Shown here piece by piece: positions 15,512 through 24,081 of a DNA stretch of 40,959 nt. This DNA comes from Glutamicibacter nicotianae (GTDB lineage Bacteria; Actinomycetota; Actinomycetes; Actinomycetales; Micrococcaceae). Position 1 is the first letter of the stretch, and each line of letters begins with the position of its first letter. A model generated the notes under the pieces. It made no database searches and was not told the origin of the DNA. It saw nothing but the letters and a program-made list of their open reading frames with translations. A program made the translations under genes and the position numbers. The stretch covers positions 1 through 40,959 of the forward strand of contig NZ_BJNE01000020.1 in the NCBI RefSeq assembly GCF_006539525.1, given 5' to 3'.

Positions 15512-16606
15512 ATGTCTCCTACCCCCGTTGAACCTCTAGACGAAACCGTCGAGGAAGTCATTACAGCATCAAGCTTCCTCCCCGAATCGTTGCAATTCTG
15601 GGTTGTCCTGCTGATTGGCGCGCTCGTAGCCGCAATCTTGGCATTCGTTTTCAGCGGCGTGGCACGCCGCGTGCTGCGCCGGATCGGCGTGGATGAAGCC
15701 GATGTGAAAGCCACCAGATTCCCGTTCTTCGGCATGGTCACATCGATCATCGCGAAGTCGGCCTTCGCGGTCTTCTATAGCGATCGTCCCTGGTACAACC
15801 CCTGGCAGTTCGCCATCCTGATCGTCTTGGTCTTCTTCCTCACCTGGTTCATCATCAAGCTGGTGCGCGTGATTGAAGCCGGCATGATGGCACGCTTCGA
15901 GTCGAGATTCGGCCCAGGACGCAGGCTTGCCAAGGTCCAGACGCAGGTCGGCCTGATGCGCCGCGTGCTGATCGCGGTGCTGTGCATCCTTGCCGTCGCC
16001 GCGGTGCTGCTGACAATCGAACAGGTCAGGGCGCTGGGCGCCGGCCTGTTGGCTTCGGCCGGTCTGGCATCGGTGGTCGTCGGCTTGGCCGTGCAATCAA
16101 CCTTGGCCAACGTCTTCGCCGGCTTGCAGGTCGCCTTCACCGACTCCATTCGCGTGGATGACACGGTGGTGGTCGAAGGGGAGCGCGGCACCGTCGAGGA
16201 AATCACCCTCTCCTATGTCGTCGTGCATCTGATCGATGGGCGCCGGATGATCCTGCCATCGACCTACTTCACCACCACGCCGTTCGAGAACTGGTCGCGG
16301 CGCAGCACCGAGATTTCCGGAAATGTTGCGCTGCAGCTGAAGCTCAACGCGCCGATTGCCTACTTGCGCCAGCGCAGCACCGAACTGCTTGAGTCCTCCG
16401 ACTGGTGGGACGGCCGGGATAATGAGCTACTCGTGACGGATGCCCAAAATGGCTTGCAGACAGTGACCATTTATTTATCTGCGCGCAACGCCGGGGACCT
16501 GTGGAACCTGCGCAACATGCTGCGCGAGAAGCTGCTGGCCGAGCTGGTGGAAAACTACCCTGACTGCCTGCCAGATCCCCGGATGATCCCGAGCAACCCA
16601 GTCTGA
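15512..16606 (+). CDS. MscS family mechanosensitive ion channel
   Basis: This 364-residue channel has four or five transmembrane segments (about residues 28-50, 67-85, 94-117, 150-172 and the pore helix 176-200). The pore region GAGLLASAGLASVVVGLAVQSTLANVFAG is the MscS signature, and DSIRVDDTVVVEGERGTVEEITLSYVVV followed by DGRRMILPSTYF is the conserved beta domain. It would open under membrane tension to release solutes on osmotic downshift. The start ATG at 15512 follows a short divergent promoter region. The C-terminal region is longer than in E. coli MscS. A strong terminator follows. Confidence 0.9.
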   Translation: MSPTPVEPLDETVEEVITASSFLPESLQFWVVLLIGALVAAILAFVFSGVARRVLRRIGVDEADVKATRFPFFGMVTSIIAKSAFAVFYSDRPWYNPWQFAILIVLVFFLTWFIIKLVRVIEAGMMARFESRFGPGRRLAKVQTQVGLMRRVLIAVLCILAVAAVLLTIEQVRALGAGLLASAGLASVVVGLAVQSTLANVFAGLQVAFTDSIRVDDTVVVEGERGTVEEITLSYVVVHLIDGRRMILPSTYFTTTPFENWSRRSTEISGNVALQLKLNAPIAYLRQRSTELLESSDWWDGRDNELLVTDAQNGLQTVTIYLSARNAGDLWNLRNMLREKLLAELVENYPDCLPDPRMIPSNPV

Positions 16607-16616
16607 TGGCATAGAG

Positions 16617-16659
16617 ATAGCCACTGATTCCAGTCCTTCGAACTGGTTTCAGTGGCTAT
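16617..16659. terminator. Terminator between the mscS-like and YqaJ genes
   Basis: ATAGCCACTGATTCCAGT (16617-16634) pairs with ACTGGTTTCAGTGGCTAT (16642-16659) with a T-T mismatch, followed by TTCCG. It lies between converging genes. Confidence 0.8.
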
Positions 16660-16677
16660 TTCCGTTTCCCGGTGAAA

Positions 16678-17322
16678 TCAAAGCCGCAACGCCGCAGGCC
16701 CGTAGTCGTTGTAGCGCTCCTGGCGGGCCGTCGCCTCGCGCAATGCGTCGATCAGCGACTCGGCCTTGCCAATCAGATCGCTGATCAAATCATCGTCCCG
16801 TTCCACCCAGAGGTATTCGGGAACCGCGCGCACCGGCACGAAATTGTCGTGTTCTTCCCAGACGAACAGCGTGCGTTCGGCACCGATCACGTGCTGCTGC
16901 CACAGGATCTGGCGCAGATAGTTCTTCGGGATTTTCTTGAACGGCTTATTGGTGGTCTTGATTTCAGCCAATACCGGAACCCCCGAAGCGTCAAAGCCAA
17001 GGCCATCGGGAGTTGCCAGATGCAGCTTCGATTGCTGCGAGTGGAAGAGCTGGGTGGAAGGAAAAATATTGAAATTCTCTTGGACCCAGGCGGCAATGAC
17101 CGGTTCGCGCTTGCGCCCATGGTCGGTGTAGGGATTGCCGGAGAAGCCATTGCCGTACAGCTTGTCCCACGCGGCATTCTTGATGGACTTCTCGGTGGAC
17201 AGCTTGGCCACGTCCGTTGCCGTGATGCCCTGCGCTCGTGCCCGCAGCCACTCGATGCGGTTGGAAGAGTCAGCTAAAACACGTTCGAAGCATTCATGGT
17301 GGACGCCGGGCACAGTAATCAC
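16678..17322 (-). CDS. YqaJ-like phage-type recombinase/exonuclease
   Basis: This 214-residue protein matches the YqaJ (lambda-exonuclease-like) fold. WLRARAQGITATDVAKLS at the start is the typical R-x-x-x-I-T/G-A-S/T-D box. HGRKREPVIAAW gives the conserved Glu73, and PDG (Asp106) with EIK (Glu120, Lys122) forms the PD-(D/E)xK nuclease centre. Such enzymes process DNA ends for single-strand annealing in phages. Here it stands alone with no phage genes around, so it is probably a domesticated or host-acquired copy. The start is GTG at 17322. No RecT/Bet-type annealing partner is visible in the window. Confidence 0.75.
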   Translation of the reverse strand: MITVPGVHHECFERVLADSSNRIEWLRARAQGITATDVAKLSTEKSIKNAAWDKLYGNGFSGNPYTDHGRKREPVIAAWVQENFNIFPSTQLFHSQQSKLHLATPDGLGFDASGVPVLAEIKTTNKPFKKIPKNYLRQILWQQHVIGAERTLFVWEEHDNFVPVRAVPEYLWVERDDDLISDLIGKAESLIDALREATARQERYNDYGPAALRL

Positions 17323-17386
17323 TTGATCTATTCTTCCCCATGAAGGGGCAAAAATCGTGCACCTTGGCCTCGCAGCCGGCGTGAGA

Positions 17387-17647
17387 CTAGTCGCTGGATC
17401 CGGCGATAGCGGTCAACAGCTGATTGATAGTCGGCGTCTCACTGGCACGGAATTTCTCTGTGCCGTCCTGCAATAGCCGGATGACCGGGGTGCTGGTGAT
17501 TCCCAATTCCTCGCCACGGGCCACCTGCTCCACGACGTTGATCTCTTCGACCTCCAACGCGGGCAGCAATTCCTGCACTCGGGCCACGGTTTGCCGGGTG
17601 CGGACGCATGGCGCGCAAAATGGCTGCGTATACAATTCCAGCTTCAT
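17387..17647 (-). CDS. Small thioredoxin/glutaredoxin-like protein
   Basis: The 86-residue product starts MKLELYTQPFCAPCVRTRQ, with the redox pair Cys11/Cys14 (CAPC), and has the cis-proline motif TSTPVIRL at about residue 54. This is the compact glutaredoxin-like fold, so a role in thiol-disulfide exchange is likely. Its electron donor (mycothiol, thioredoxin reductase) is unknown. The ATG at 17647 is preceded by AGGAG; the longer open frame upstream lacks signs of coding. It is divergent from the ABC transporter gene, with 132 bases between the starts. Confidence 0.85.
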   Translation of the reverse strand: MKLELYTQPFCAPCVRTRQTVARVQELLPALEVEEINVVEQVARGEELGITSTPVIRLLQDGTEKFRASETPTINQLLTAIAGSSD

Positions 17648-17779
17648 TTGCCGCTGACTGCTCCTGCTGTAGTTGTGAACACGGCGCCGGCAACTCCTAC
17701 CGGGGGATGAGCCCGGCCGGAAGCGACTTGGCCCCCTGCGCCGATGCGCGTAAGGGCACACGATTGAAAACATTGGGTC

Positions 17780-18523
17780 ATGCTTGAAAATTCCCTTGGC
17801 CATCCACCCGTCCTCGACGCTCGCGGACTCTACCGCAGCTTCGGCTCCACCACCGCATTGAACGGCATCGACCTGCAGATTGCACTGGGCCAATCGCTGG
17901 CCATCATGGGTCCCTCGGGGTCCGGCAAATCCACGCTGCTGCACGCACTGGCCGGTATCGAACTTCCAGACGCCGGCAGCATCATGCTGAACCTCCCGGG
18001 CCGGGCACCGGTGGATATCCAAGGGCTCAAGGACAAGGCGCGCACCAAGCTGCGCCGCGAATACTTCGGCTTCGTCTTCCAATCCGGACTGCTGATTCCC
18101 GAGCTTACCGCCGAGGAGAACGTGGCCATGGCCCTGATGATCAACGGGGTGCCACGCAATGCCGCCATTGCCAGCGCCGGATCAGCGTTGGCCGAACTGG
18201 GCCTGACGGGGATGGAGCAACGCCGCATCGGCCAGCTCTCCGGCGGGCAGCAGCAACGCGTTGCCATAGCCCGCGCACAGGTCACCGGGGCCATGGTGGT
18301 CTTCGCCGATGAACCCACCGGCGCCCTGGACTCGACCACGGGATTCGAGGTGCTCGATACCTTGCTGCGCTGCACCGTCGGCGCCGGCAAATCACTGGTG
18401 ATGGTGACCCACGATCCCAACGTAGCCGCACGCTGCGACCGCATTGTGCAGCTGCAGGACGGCCAGTTGACCAGCGACAGCCTGCACCCGTCGAATGCAG
18501 CGAAGGACGGTGCCCAGCAGTGA
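17780..18523 (+). CDS. ABC transporter ATP-binding protein (LolD/MacB type)
   Basis: This 247-residue ATPase has Walker A GPSGSGKST (residues 44-52), the Q-loop FVFQSGLLIPELTAEENV, signature LSGGQQQRVAIARA and Walker B VVFADEPTGALDS. The Q-loop and the EPTGALDS pattern are those of ATPases that pair with FtsX-like permeases. It overlaps the permease gene by 4 bases (GTGA), so the two form one complex. These systems usually export lipids or peptides or sense antibiotics at the membrane rather than importing nutrients. No two-component system is adjacent to suggest a bacitracin-type module. The ATG at 17780 lacks a strong ribosome site. Confidence 0.88.
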   Translation: MLENSLGHPPVLDARGLYRSFGSTTALNGIDLQIALGQSLAIMGPSGSGKSTLLHALAGIELPDAGSIMLNLPGRAPVDIQGLKDKARTKLRREYFGFVFQSGLLIPELTAEENVAMALMINGVPRNAAIASAGSALAELGLTGMEQRRIGQLSGGQQQRVAIARAQVTGAMVVFADEPTGALDSTTGFEVLDTLLRCTVGAGKSLVMVTHDPNVAARCDRIVQLQDGQLTSDSLHPSNAAKDGAQQ

Positions 18524-19845
18524 ATATCCTGCACCTTTCATGGATGTTCGGCCGGCCGGCGAAATCCCGGATGGCACCGCAGATCCTGACCGCCAGCGCC
18601 TACGCCATGGTCAGCGCGATCCTGCTGATCGTGCTCGGCGGCGCCTACTCCTTCACCAGTTTCGAGCTCGAAGCCCAGGGAACCTATCTGCCCTTGGCCA
18701 TCTTCGCCGTGGTGCTGCTGGTGGTCCCGCTGCTGGTGCTCGGCTCGGCCGCGGCCCGGCTTTCCGCACGCTCCAATGACCGGGCCCTGTCATCCTTGCG
18801 CTTGCTCGGCGCCACCGGTGCGCAGATCAGCCTCGTGGCAGTGCTCCAGGCAGCAGGCACGGCACTGGCCGGTGCGCTCGCCGGTATCGCGCTGTACTTC
18901 CTGGCAGCCCCGTTGGCTTCCTTGATTCCGTTCCAAGGTGCGCCGATCGGCTCAGCCATCTACTTGCCGCTGTGGGTGCTGGCGGTAGCGGTAGCCGCTA
19001 TCGTGCTCCTCTCGGCGGGCAGTGCAGCTGCCGGCCTGCGCAAGCTGGTTATCACCCCGCTGGCAGTGGCAACCCGCAGCACGGTGCCCACCCCCAGCTG
19101 GCTGCGCGCGGTGATCTGTATCGGCGGCATCCTGCTGCTGTACGCGCTGTTCTCGAACATGGGCCAGTTCATGCAGTCCATCGCCGCGATCATCGCAGTG
19201 ATAGCGGGCGGATTCGGCCTGGGCTTGCTGGTGATGAATCTTCTCGGCCCGTACCTGGTGGCCAAGGTGGGCAAGGGCAAGCTGCGCAAGGCCAGCACTC
19301 CGCAGCAGCTGCTGGCGGCCCGCATGATCCTGGAAAGCCCTGTCGAGTCCTGGCGCCAGGTCTCCGGGGTGGCCATGGCTTCCTTCGTCGCGGTGGTGGG
19401 CGGAAGCGGTGCCGCCCTGATGGCATCGCCCGGCAATGAATTCGGCCAGGGCACCTGGATGGAGCATGTGCCGGCAGATATCGTCACCGGCGTGCTGGTG
19501 ACCCTTGCCATCAGCTTCATCTGCGTGGCCGCCTCGGCAGCGATTTCGCAAAGCGCCAGCACCTTGGACCGTGCCCCGCTGTATCGCGGGCTGAACCGCT
19601 TGGGCATGCCCTACACGACGATGAACGCCGCGCGCACCAAGTCGATCATGATCCCGGCGCTGACTGCCTCGATCGGTTTCGCCATCGCCTCCACAATCCT
19701 CGTGCTGCCCCTGGCCGGGGCCGCCGTCCTGCTCCAGCCGCTGACAGTCATTACGGTCATTGCCTGCGTCGTGCTTGGATTGCTGCTGGTGCGAACGGCA
19801 ATTTCGGTTGCCGATCCGCAGAAGCTGCTAGCAAGTAGAGAATAA
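18520..19845 (+). CDS. FtsX-like ABC transporter permease
   Basis: This 441-residue membrane protein has about ten hydrophobic segments, including one near the N-terminus (residues 28-48) and pairs at 56-75, 105-130 and 146-170. The stretch SNDRALSSLRLLGATGAQI (around residue 89) is the typical cytoplasmic coupling loop of FtsX permeases (R-x-x-x-L-R-L-L-G-A-T). The start is GTG at 18520, inside the stop of the ATPase gene. No large extracellular domain is obvious, so it differs from MacB. Substrate unknown. Confidence 0.8.
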   Translation: MNILHLSWMFGRPAKSRMAPQILTASAYAMVSAILLIVLGGAYSFTSFELEAQGTYLPLAIFAVVLLVVPLLVLGSAAARLSARSNDRALSSLRLLGATGAQISLVAVLQAAGTALAGALAGIALYFLAAPLASLIPFQGAPIGSAIYLPLWVLAVAVAAIVLLSAGSAAAGLRKLVITPLAVATRSTVPTPSWLRAVICIGGILLLYALFSNMGQFMQSIAAIIAVIAGGFGLGLLVMNLLGPYLVAKVGKGKLRKASTPQQLLAARMILESPVESWRQVSGVAMASFVAVVGGSGAALMASPGNEFGQGTWMEHVPADIVTGVLVTLAISFICVAASAAISQSASTLDRAPLYRGLNRLGMPYTTMNAARTKSIMIPALTASIGFAIASTILVLPLAGAAVLLQPLTVITVIACVVLGLLLVRTAISVADPQKLLASRE

Positions 19846-19968
19846 ATTCTCTGGTCAGCACACCGAAATAATGGCCGGATTTGGTTAGGGTCACTTCCGG
19901 GCCGGTGATTAGAGACGTTTCGTGTTGCGTAATGCTGACAAAAACGCGTATTGTGGCATACGGCCCGG

Positions 19969-19987
19969 ATAGGCTTGCCTAACCTTG
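19969..19987 (+). promoter_or_regulatory. DtxR/IdeR-type iron box
   Basis: ATAGGCTTGCCTAACCTTG matches the DtxR/IdeR consensus TTAGGTTAGGCTAACCTAA at 14 of 19 positions, with the core AGG-x-T-x-G-x-CTAACCT intact. It lies 49 bases before the start of the siderophore-binding lipoprotein gene. Repression by iron-loaded DtxR/IdeR is inferred. Confidence 0.7.
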
Positions 19988-20035
19988 CTGACCGATACGC
20001 TTACAGTACCTCGCATAGTCTGGAATTACCGACCC

Positions 20036-21094
20036 ATGAACATTTCACGTCGCGCCGGAATTTTCGCCGCATCATCCGTCATCCTCGCCCTCAGCCTGAC
20101 CGCCTGCGGCGCGTCGAGCAACTCGGCGGATCCATCGGCTGACACCTCTGCCAAGGCTGCAGAAGACTTCACCCCGGTCACCATCGAGAACATCTATGGC
20201 GAGACCACCATCGAAGAAGTCCCAGAACGCATTGCGACCATCTCGTGGGTCAACGCCGACACCCTGCTGGCACTGGATACCGTGCCGGTAGGCATGGACA
20301 CCGACACCTACGGCATGAACGAGAACAACTCCACCGCGTGGAAGGACGCCGCGCTTCAAGAGCAGGGCGCCGCCATCGGCTCCGAGAACGCTCCCGTGCA
20401 GTACAAGGTGGGCGACGACATCGACTACACCGGCATCGCCGCCAGCAAGCCGGATGTCATCTTCGCCCCATACTCGGGCCTGAAGCAGGAACAGTACGAA
20501 AAACTGCAGGAAATCGCCCCGGTCGTTGGCCCGATTGAGCCGAACTACCTGACCAGCTGGGAGCAGGCTACCGAAGCTGCCGGCCAGATGCTGGGCAAGG
20601 AAGAAGAAGCCGACGCCCTGATCGAAGAGATCGAAGGCAAGCTGGCCAAGGTCGGCGAAGACAACCCAGTGCTGAAGGACACCACCTTCATCGCCGCCGA
20701 CCTGTCCGCTCCGGACACCGCCTACGTCTACTCCGAGGGCGACACCCGCCCGCGCTTCCTGAGCGCGCTGGGCATGACCCAGGCCGAGTTCGTGCAGGAG
20801 AACGCCGCCAAGGACACCTTCTTCTTCACCGTTTCCCCTGAAAAGGTCAACGAGTGGGATTCGGACATCGTCTTCGCCTCGGCAGTTGCGGGCAACACCA
20901 TGGACGACATCATCAAGGGCCAGCCGCTGTACGGCCAGATCCCTGCCGCGAAGAACGATGCAGTGGCACTGCCAGGCACCGACGAGGCAACCCTGGCCAT
21001 CTCCGCGGCATCGCCGCTATCCATCGAATGGGCACTGGAGAACGTGGTTCCAGGCATCGTGAAGGCTGCCGAAAACGCGGCTGCCGCGAAGTAG
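20036..21094 (+). CDS. Ferric-siderophore ABC transporter substrate-binding lipoprotein
   Basis: This 352-residue exported receptor begins MNISRRAGIFAASSVILALS with lipobox LTAC (lipidated Cys24), then a Ser/Ala/Asp-rich tether. The body fits the FepB/FhuD-type class III binding fold: VPERIATISWVNADTLLALD near the start, KPDVIFAPYSGLKQEQYEKLQEIAPVV and a long central helix. It would capture an iron-siderophore at the cell surface and hand it to the FecCD permeases encoded further on. The frame runs 17 codons further upstream, but the signal peptide begins at the ATG at 20036. An iron box lies directly upstream. Its stop is only 7 bases from the end of the converging MBL gene. Confidence 0.9.
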   Translation: MNISRRAGIFAASSVILALSLTACGASSNSADPSADTSAKAAEDFTPVTIENIYGETTIEEVPERIATISWVNADTLLALDTVPVGMDTDTYGMNENNSTAWKDAALQEQGAAIGSENAPVQYKVGDDIDYTGIAASKPDVIFAPYSGLKQEQYEKLQEIAPVVGPIEPNYLTSWEQATEAAGQMLGKEEEADALIEEIEGKLAKVGEDNPVLKDTTFIAADLSAPDTAYVYSEGDTRPRFLSALGMTQAEFVQENAAKDTFFFTVSPEKVNEWDSDIVFASAVAGNTMDDIIKGQPLYGQIPAAKNDAVALPGTDEATLAISAASPLSIEWALENVVPGIVKAAENAAAAK

Positions 21095-21101
21095 CTTCGG
21101 G

Positions 21102-21902
21102 CTAGGGATTCACTGACAGATAGTGCAATTGCGCTTCCAGGGAATGGGTAGCCGCGCCCACCAGGCGCGCATCGAGGTCGGGGTAGACGTGCTCCAGCAA
21201 TTCTGCTGGCTGCGTGTCGGCCCCGGCCTTGCCGAGTTTCCGCAGCGCCGCACGCACCTGGTCCAGCCGGGACTGGCGGTGCTCGATGTACATCTGCAGC
21301 AGCGGATGCGAGGACTCGTGCTGTTCGCCGTGCGCCGGATGCAATGCCATGTCGGGCAGCGCCAGCAGCCGCTGCAGGGAGTCCAGGTAATCGGCCAGCG
21401 TGCCATCGGGATGCTCCAGGATGGTGGTGCCACGGCCCAGCACGGTATCCCCGGTGAACAGGTGGGCGCGTTCGCCCTGGCGGATGAAGCACACCGAGTC
21501 CGAGGTGTGTCCCGGGGTGGAGAGCACCTGGATGCTGGCCCCGGCCGCATGGATCACCTCGCCATCGGCGAGGACTGGCGCATCCCGGCAGTACTCGGGG
21601 AGCTTGGCCCGCACCGGCGCCACGGCCATCCGGCGCAGCGCATCGATGCCTCCGGTGTGATCGGCATGCCGATGGGTAATGAGCACCAGCTGGATGTCGA
21701 ACACCGCCAAGGCCTGCAGATGCACTTCGAGCTCGGGGCCCGGATCGATCAGCACCACCGGTGTTCCCGGCGCAAGTTCGTCCGCAGCCGGGTCGAACAG
21801 CAGATACGAATTAGTCCCGTCCAAAGTCATTTCAGAAGGATTCGGCGCGCACAGCACGCCAATACCGGGGGCGATAATAGTGGGCAAGGGAAGAAGAGCC
21901 AT
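21102..21902 (-). CDS. MBL-fold metallo-hydrolase, LACTB2-like
   Basis: This 266-residue metallo-beta-lactamase-fold enzyme has the metal motif THRHADH (His77, His79, Asp81, His82), the early APNPSEMTLDGTNSYLL (typical of the LACTB2-like group), a second His in STPGHTSDS, Asp in FTGDTVLGRG and HPAHGEQ. The C-terminal helix region RQSRLDQVRAALRKLGKAG fits the winged helix of LACTB2-like proteins, some of which are RNases. The ATG at 21902 fits the family start; a longer frame is open upstream but would overlap the permease gene. It lies on the opposite strand inside the siderophore locus, its start only 20 bases from the permease start. Substrate unknown. Confidence 0.83.
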   Translation of the reverse strand: MALLPLPTIIAPGIGVLCAPNPSEMTLDGTNSYLLFDPAADELAPGTPVVLIDPGPELEVHLQALAVFDIQLVLITHRHADHTGGIDALRRMAVAPVRAKLPEYCRDAPVLADGEVIHAAGASIQVLSTPGHTSDSVCFIRQGERAHLFTGDTVLGRGTTILEHPDGTLADYLDSLQRLLALPDMALHPAHGEQHESSHPLLQMYIEHRQSRLDQVRAALRKLGKAGADTQPAELLEHVYPDLDARLVGAATHSLEAQLHYLSVNP

Positions 21903-21922
21903 AGCAATGAGTGTAGGAACCA

Positions 21923-22972
21923 ATGACCGCGACTGAAAGCGTGACGCGCCAGTCACCGGGGGCCGGGCCGGCGAAAACCACCCGGAAGCTCGGCACCGTG
22001 CTGCTGCTGATCGCGCTGCTCGCACTGGCACTGTTCGCCTCGCTGCTGCTCGGTGCGCGCAGCGTCTCGATCGGCACCGTCATCGATGCCATCTGGAATT
22101 TCGACCCGTCCAACGGCGACCAGGGCGTGGTCGCCTCGCGCTTCGCCCGCACCGTCGGGGCCATCGTGGTGGGCGCCGCCCTGGGGTTGGCCGGCGCAGG
22201 CCTGCAGGGGCTGACCCGCAACCCGCTGGCCGATACCGGCATCCTCGGACTGAACGCCGGATCCTCCATGGCAGTGGTGCTGGCGATCGCCTTCCTCGGC
22301 GTCAGCTCGCTGGGCGGAATCATGGTCGCCGCCTTCGTCGGCGCCGCCGGGGTGATGGCGCTGGTCTACCTCGTGGCGAACGTGGGCCGCGACGGCGCCA
22401 CCCCGATCAAGCTGGCCCTCGGCGGTGCCGCCATGGCGGTGGGCGTCGGGGCGATCACCAATGCGATCTTGATGATTTCCGATGCCACCATGGACCGCTT
22501 CCGCATGTGGCAAGTGGGCACCCTGTCCAGCAGCGGCATCGACACCTTCCTCGGCGCGATTCCCGGGGTGGCGGCCGGCGCGCTGATCGTGCTGTCAACC
22601 GCCAGGGCCTCCAATGCCGTGTCCATGGGCGATGACACCGCGATCGCCCTGGGCTTCAACCTGAACCGCGCCCGGCTCATCGGCTCCATCGGCGTGGTCA
22701 TTCTCGCCGGGACAGCTACCGCTGTGGCCGGGCCCATCGCCTTCGTCGGCCTGATGATCCCGCATGCGGTGCGCCTGCTTGTCGGTTCCGACTACCGCTG
22801 GCTGATGCCGGCGTGCCTGATCGCCGGTCCGATCCTGCTGCTGGTCGCTGATACGGTGGGACGGATCATCGCCCCGCCCAGCGAGATCCAGGTAGGCGTC
22901 ATGTGCGCCATGCTCGGCGGACCGATCTTCATCATCATGATGCGCAGCGGCATGAAGTCGGTGAGCCTGTGA
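21923..22972 (+). CDS. Siderophore ABC transporter permease 1 (FecCD family)
   Basis: This 349-residue permease has about nine or ten transmembrane helices after a hydrophilic N-terminus of about 20 residues. The hallmark GLAGAGLQGLTRNPLADTGILGLNAGSS (around residue 90) is the FecCD/BtuC signature, and the later GPIAFVGLMIPHAVRLLVGSDYR is the coupling-helix region that contacts the ATPase. With the second permease it forms the channel for ferric-siderophore import. TAGGAACC precedes the ATG at 21923. Its promoter must lie within or across the divergent MBL gene, because only 20 bases separate the starts; a GATAAT at 21873-21878 is a weak candidate. Confidence 0.9.
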   Translation: MTATESVTRQSPGAGPAKTTRKLGTVLLLIALLALALFASLLLGARSVSIGTVIDAIWNFDPSNGDQGVVASRFARTVGAIVVGAALGLAGAGLQGLTRNPLADTGILGLNAGSSMAVVLAIAFLGVSSLGGIMVAAFVGAAGVMALVYLVANVGRDGATPIKLALGGAAMAVGVGAITNAILMISDATMDRFRMWQVGTLSSSGIDTFLGAIPGVAAGALIVLSTARASNAVSMGDDTAIALGFNLNRARLIGSIGVVILAGTATAVAGPIAFVGLMIPHAVRLLVGSDYRWLMPACLIAGPILLLVADTVGRIIAPPSEIQVGVMCAMLGGPIFIIMMRSGMKSVSL

Positions 22973-24078
22973 GCACGAGCGAAATGGAAGCAACCACCAT
23001 GGCCCAGCCGACCAGTACCGGGGACGCGGACGTGCCGGCGAAGCCGCCGGCTGCCGCCCAGTCCGGCACGACGCTGGCGGCCCGGCGCCGCTCCCGCGTG
23101 CGCCGCACCGCCCTGTGGATGGTCGTGGCGCTGGTGCTGGCCATCGCCGCCTACCTGTTCTGGGGACGGGACCGACTTCCGGCGGCCGAGGTGTTCCAGG
23201 TGCTTGGCGGCGAGAAGGTGCCGGGCACCAGCTTCATCATCATGTCCGACCGCCTGCCGCGCATCGCCGTGGGCATGCTCGCCGGTGCTGGCCTGGGCAT
23301 TTCCGGTGCGCTGTTCCAGCGCTGGCTGGGCAACCCGCTGGCCAGCCCCGACGTGATCGGCGTGGGCTACGGCGCCTCGGCGGCCGCCGTCTTCGCCATG
23401 ATCATCCGCGGCTACACCGACTGGAAGCTCAACGCCTTCTCGCTGGCCGGCGGGCTGCTGGTCGCCGCGCTGATCTATTGGCTCTCGGCCGCGGGCAAGC
23501 GCACCGGGTCCCGGCTGATCCTGGCCGGCTTGGCCATCGGCGCAATGCTGCAGGCGCTGATCCAGTACCTGCTCACCCAGGCGCAGGTGAACACCGCCAG
23601 CGATGTCATGCACTGGTTGACCGGTTCACTGGCCAGCAGCAACTGGGAGAACGCGCTGCTGCTGCTGGTCTCCCTCGGCGCCATCGGCATCTTGCTGCTG
23701 CCGCTGGTGCTGCGCCAGCTGAAGATGCTGGAGCTGGGCGAGGACGCCGCGGCGGCCCTGGGCCTGCATGTCGGCTGGGCCCGTGCCCTGCTGGTCTTCG
23801 TGGCCGTGGCCATGGGCGCCCTGCCGATCGCCGTCACCGGGCCGATGGCGTTCGTCGCCTTCCTGGCCGGCCCGATTACCGCCGCGCTGACCCGCGGACC
23901 GATCAACATCCTGCTGGCCGGCCTGACCGGAGCCACGCTGGTGACCATCGCCAATTTCTTTGCCGCGAACTTGTTCGCGGACCTGTCGCTGCCGGTGGGC
24001 GTTATCACCGGCGCATTCGGTGCACCCTTCCTGATTTGGATTCTGGTGCGCGCCAACTCAACTGGAAGCGGGGCATAA
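22969..24078 (+). CDS. Siderophore ABC transporter permease 2 (FecCD family)
   Basis: This 369-residue permease has a long hydrophilic N-terminus (about 45 residues, Ala/Arg/Pro-rich) and then about ten transmembrane helices. GAGLGISGALFQRWLGNPLASPDVIGVGYGAS is the FecCD signature, and TGPMAFVAFLAGPITAALTRG replaces the usual coupling-helix motif. The chosen start is the GTG at 22969, which overlaps the stop of permease 1 (GTGA). ATGs at 22984 and 22999 are alternatives that would shorten the tail. It forms a heterodimer with permease 1. Confidence 0.88.
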   Translation: MSTSEMEATTMAQPTSTGDADVPAKPPAAAQSGTTLAARRRSRVRRTALWMVVALVLAIAAYLFWGRDRLPAAEVFQVLGGEKVPGTSFIIMSDRLPRIAVGMLAGAGLGISGALFQRWLGNPLASPDVIGVGYGASAAAVFAMIIRGYTDWKLNAFSLAGGLLVAALIYWLSAAGKRTGSRLILAGLAIGAMLQALIQYLLTQAQVNTASDVMHWLTGSLASSNWENALLLLVSLGAIGILLLPLVLRQLKMLELGEDAAAALGLHVGWARALLVFVAVAMGALPIAVTGPMAFVAFLAGPITAALTRGPINILLAGLTGATLVTIANFFAANLFADLSLPVGVITGAFGAPFLIWILVRANSTGSGA

Positions 24079-24081
24079 CCC

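Noticed and set aside
16678-17322. A prophage in this region, suggested by the YqaJ gene
   Set aside because: No integrase, capsid, terminase or attachment repeats are seen on either side; the neighbours are ordinary chromosomal genes.
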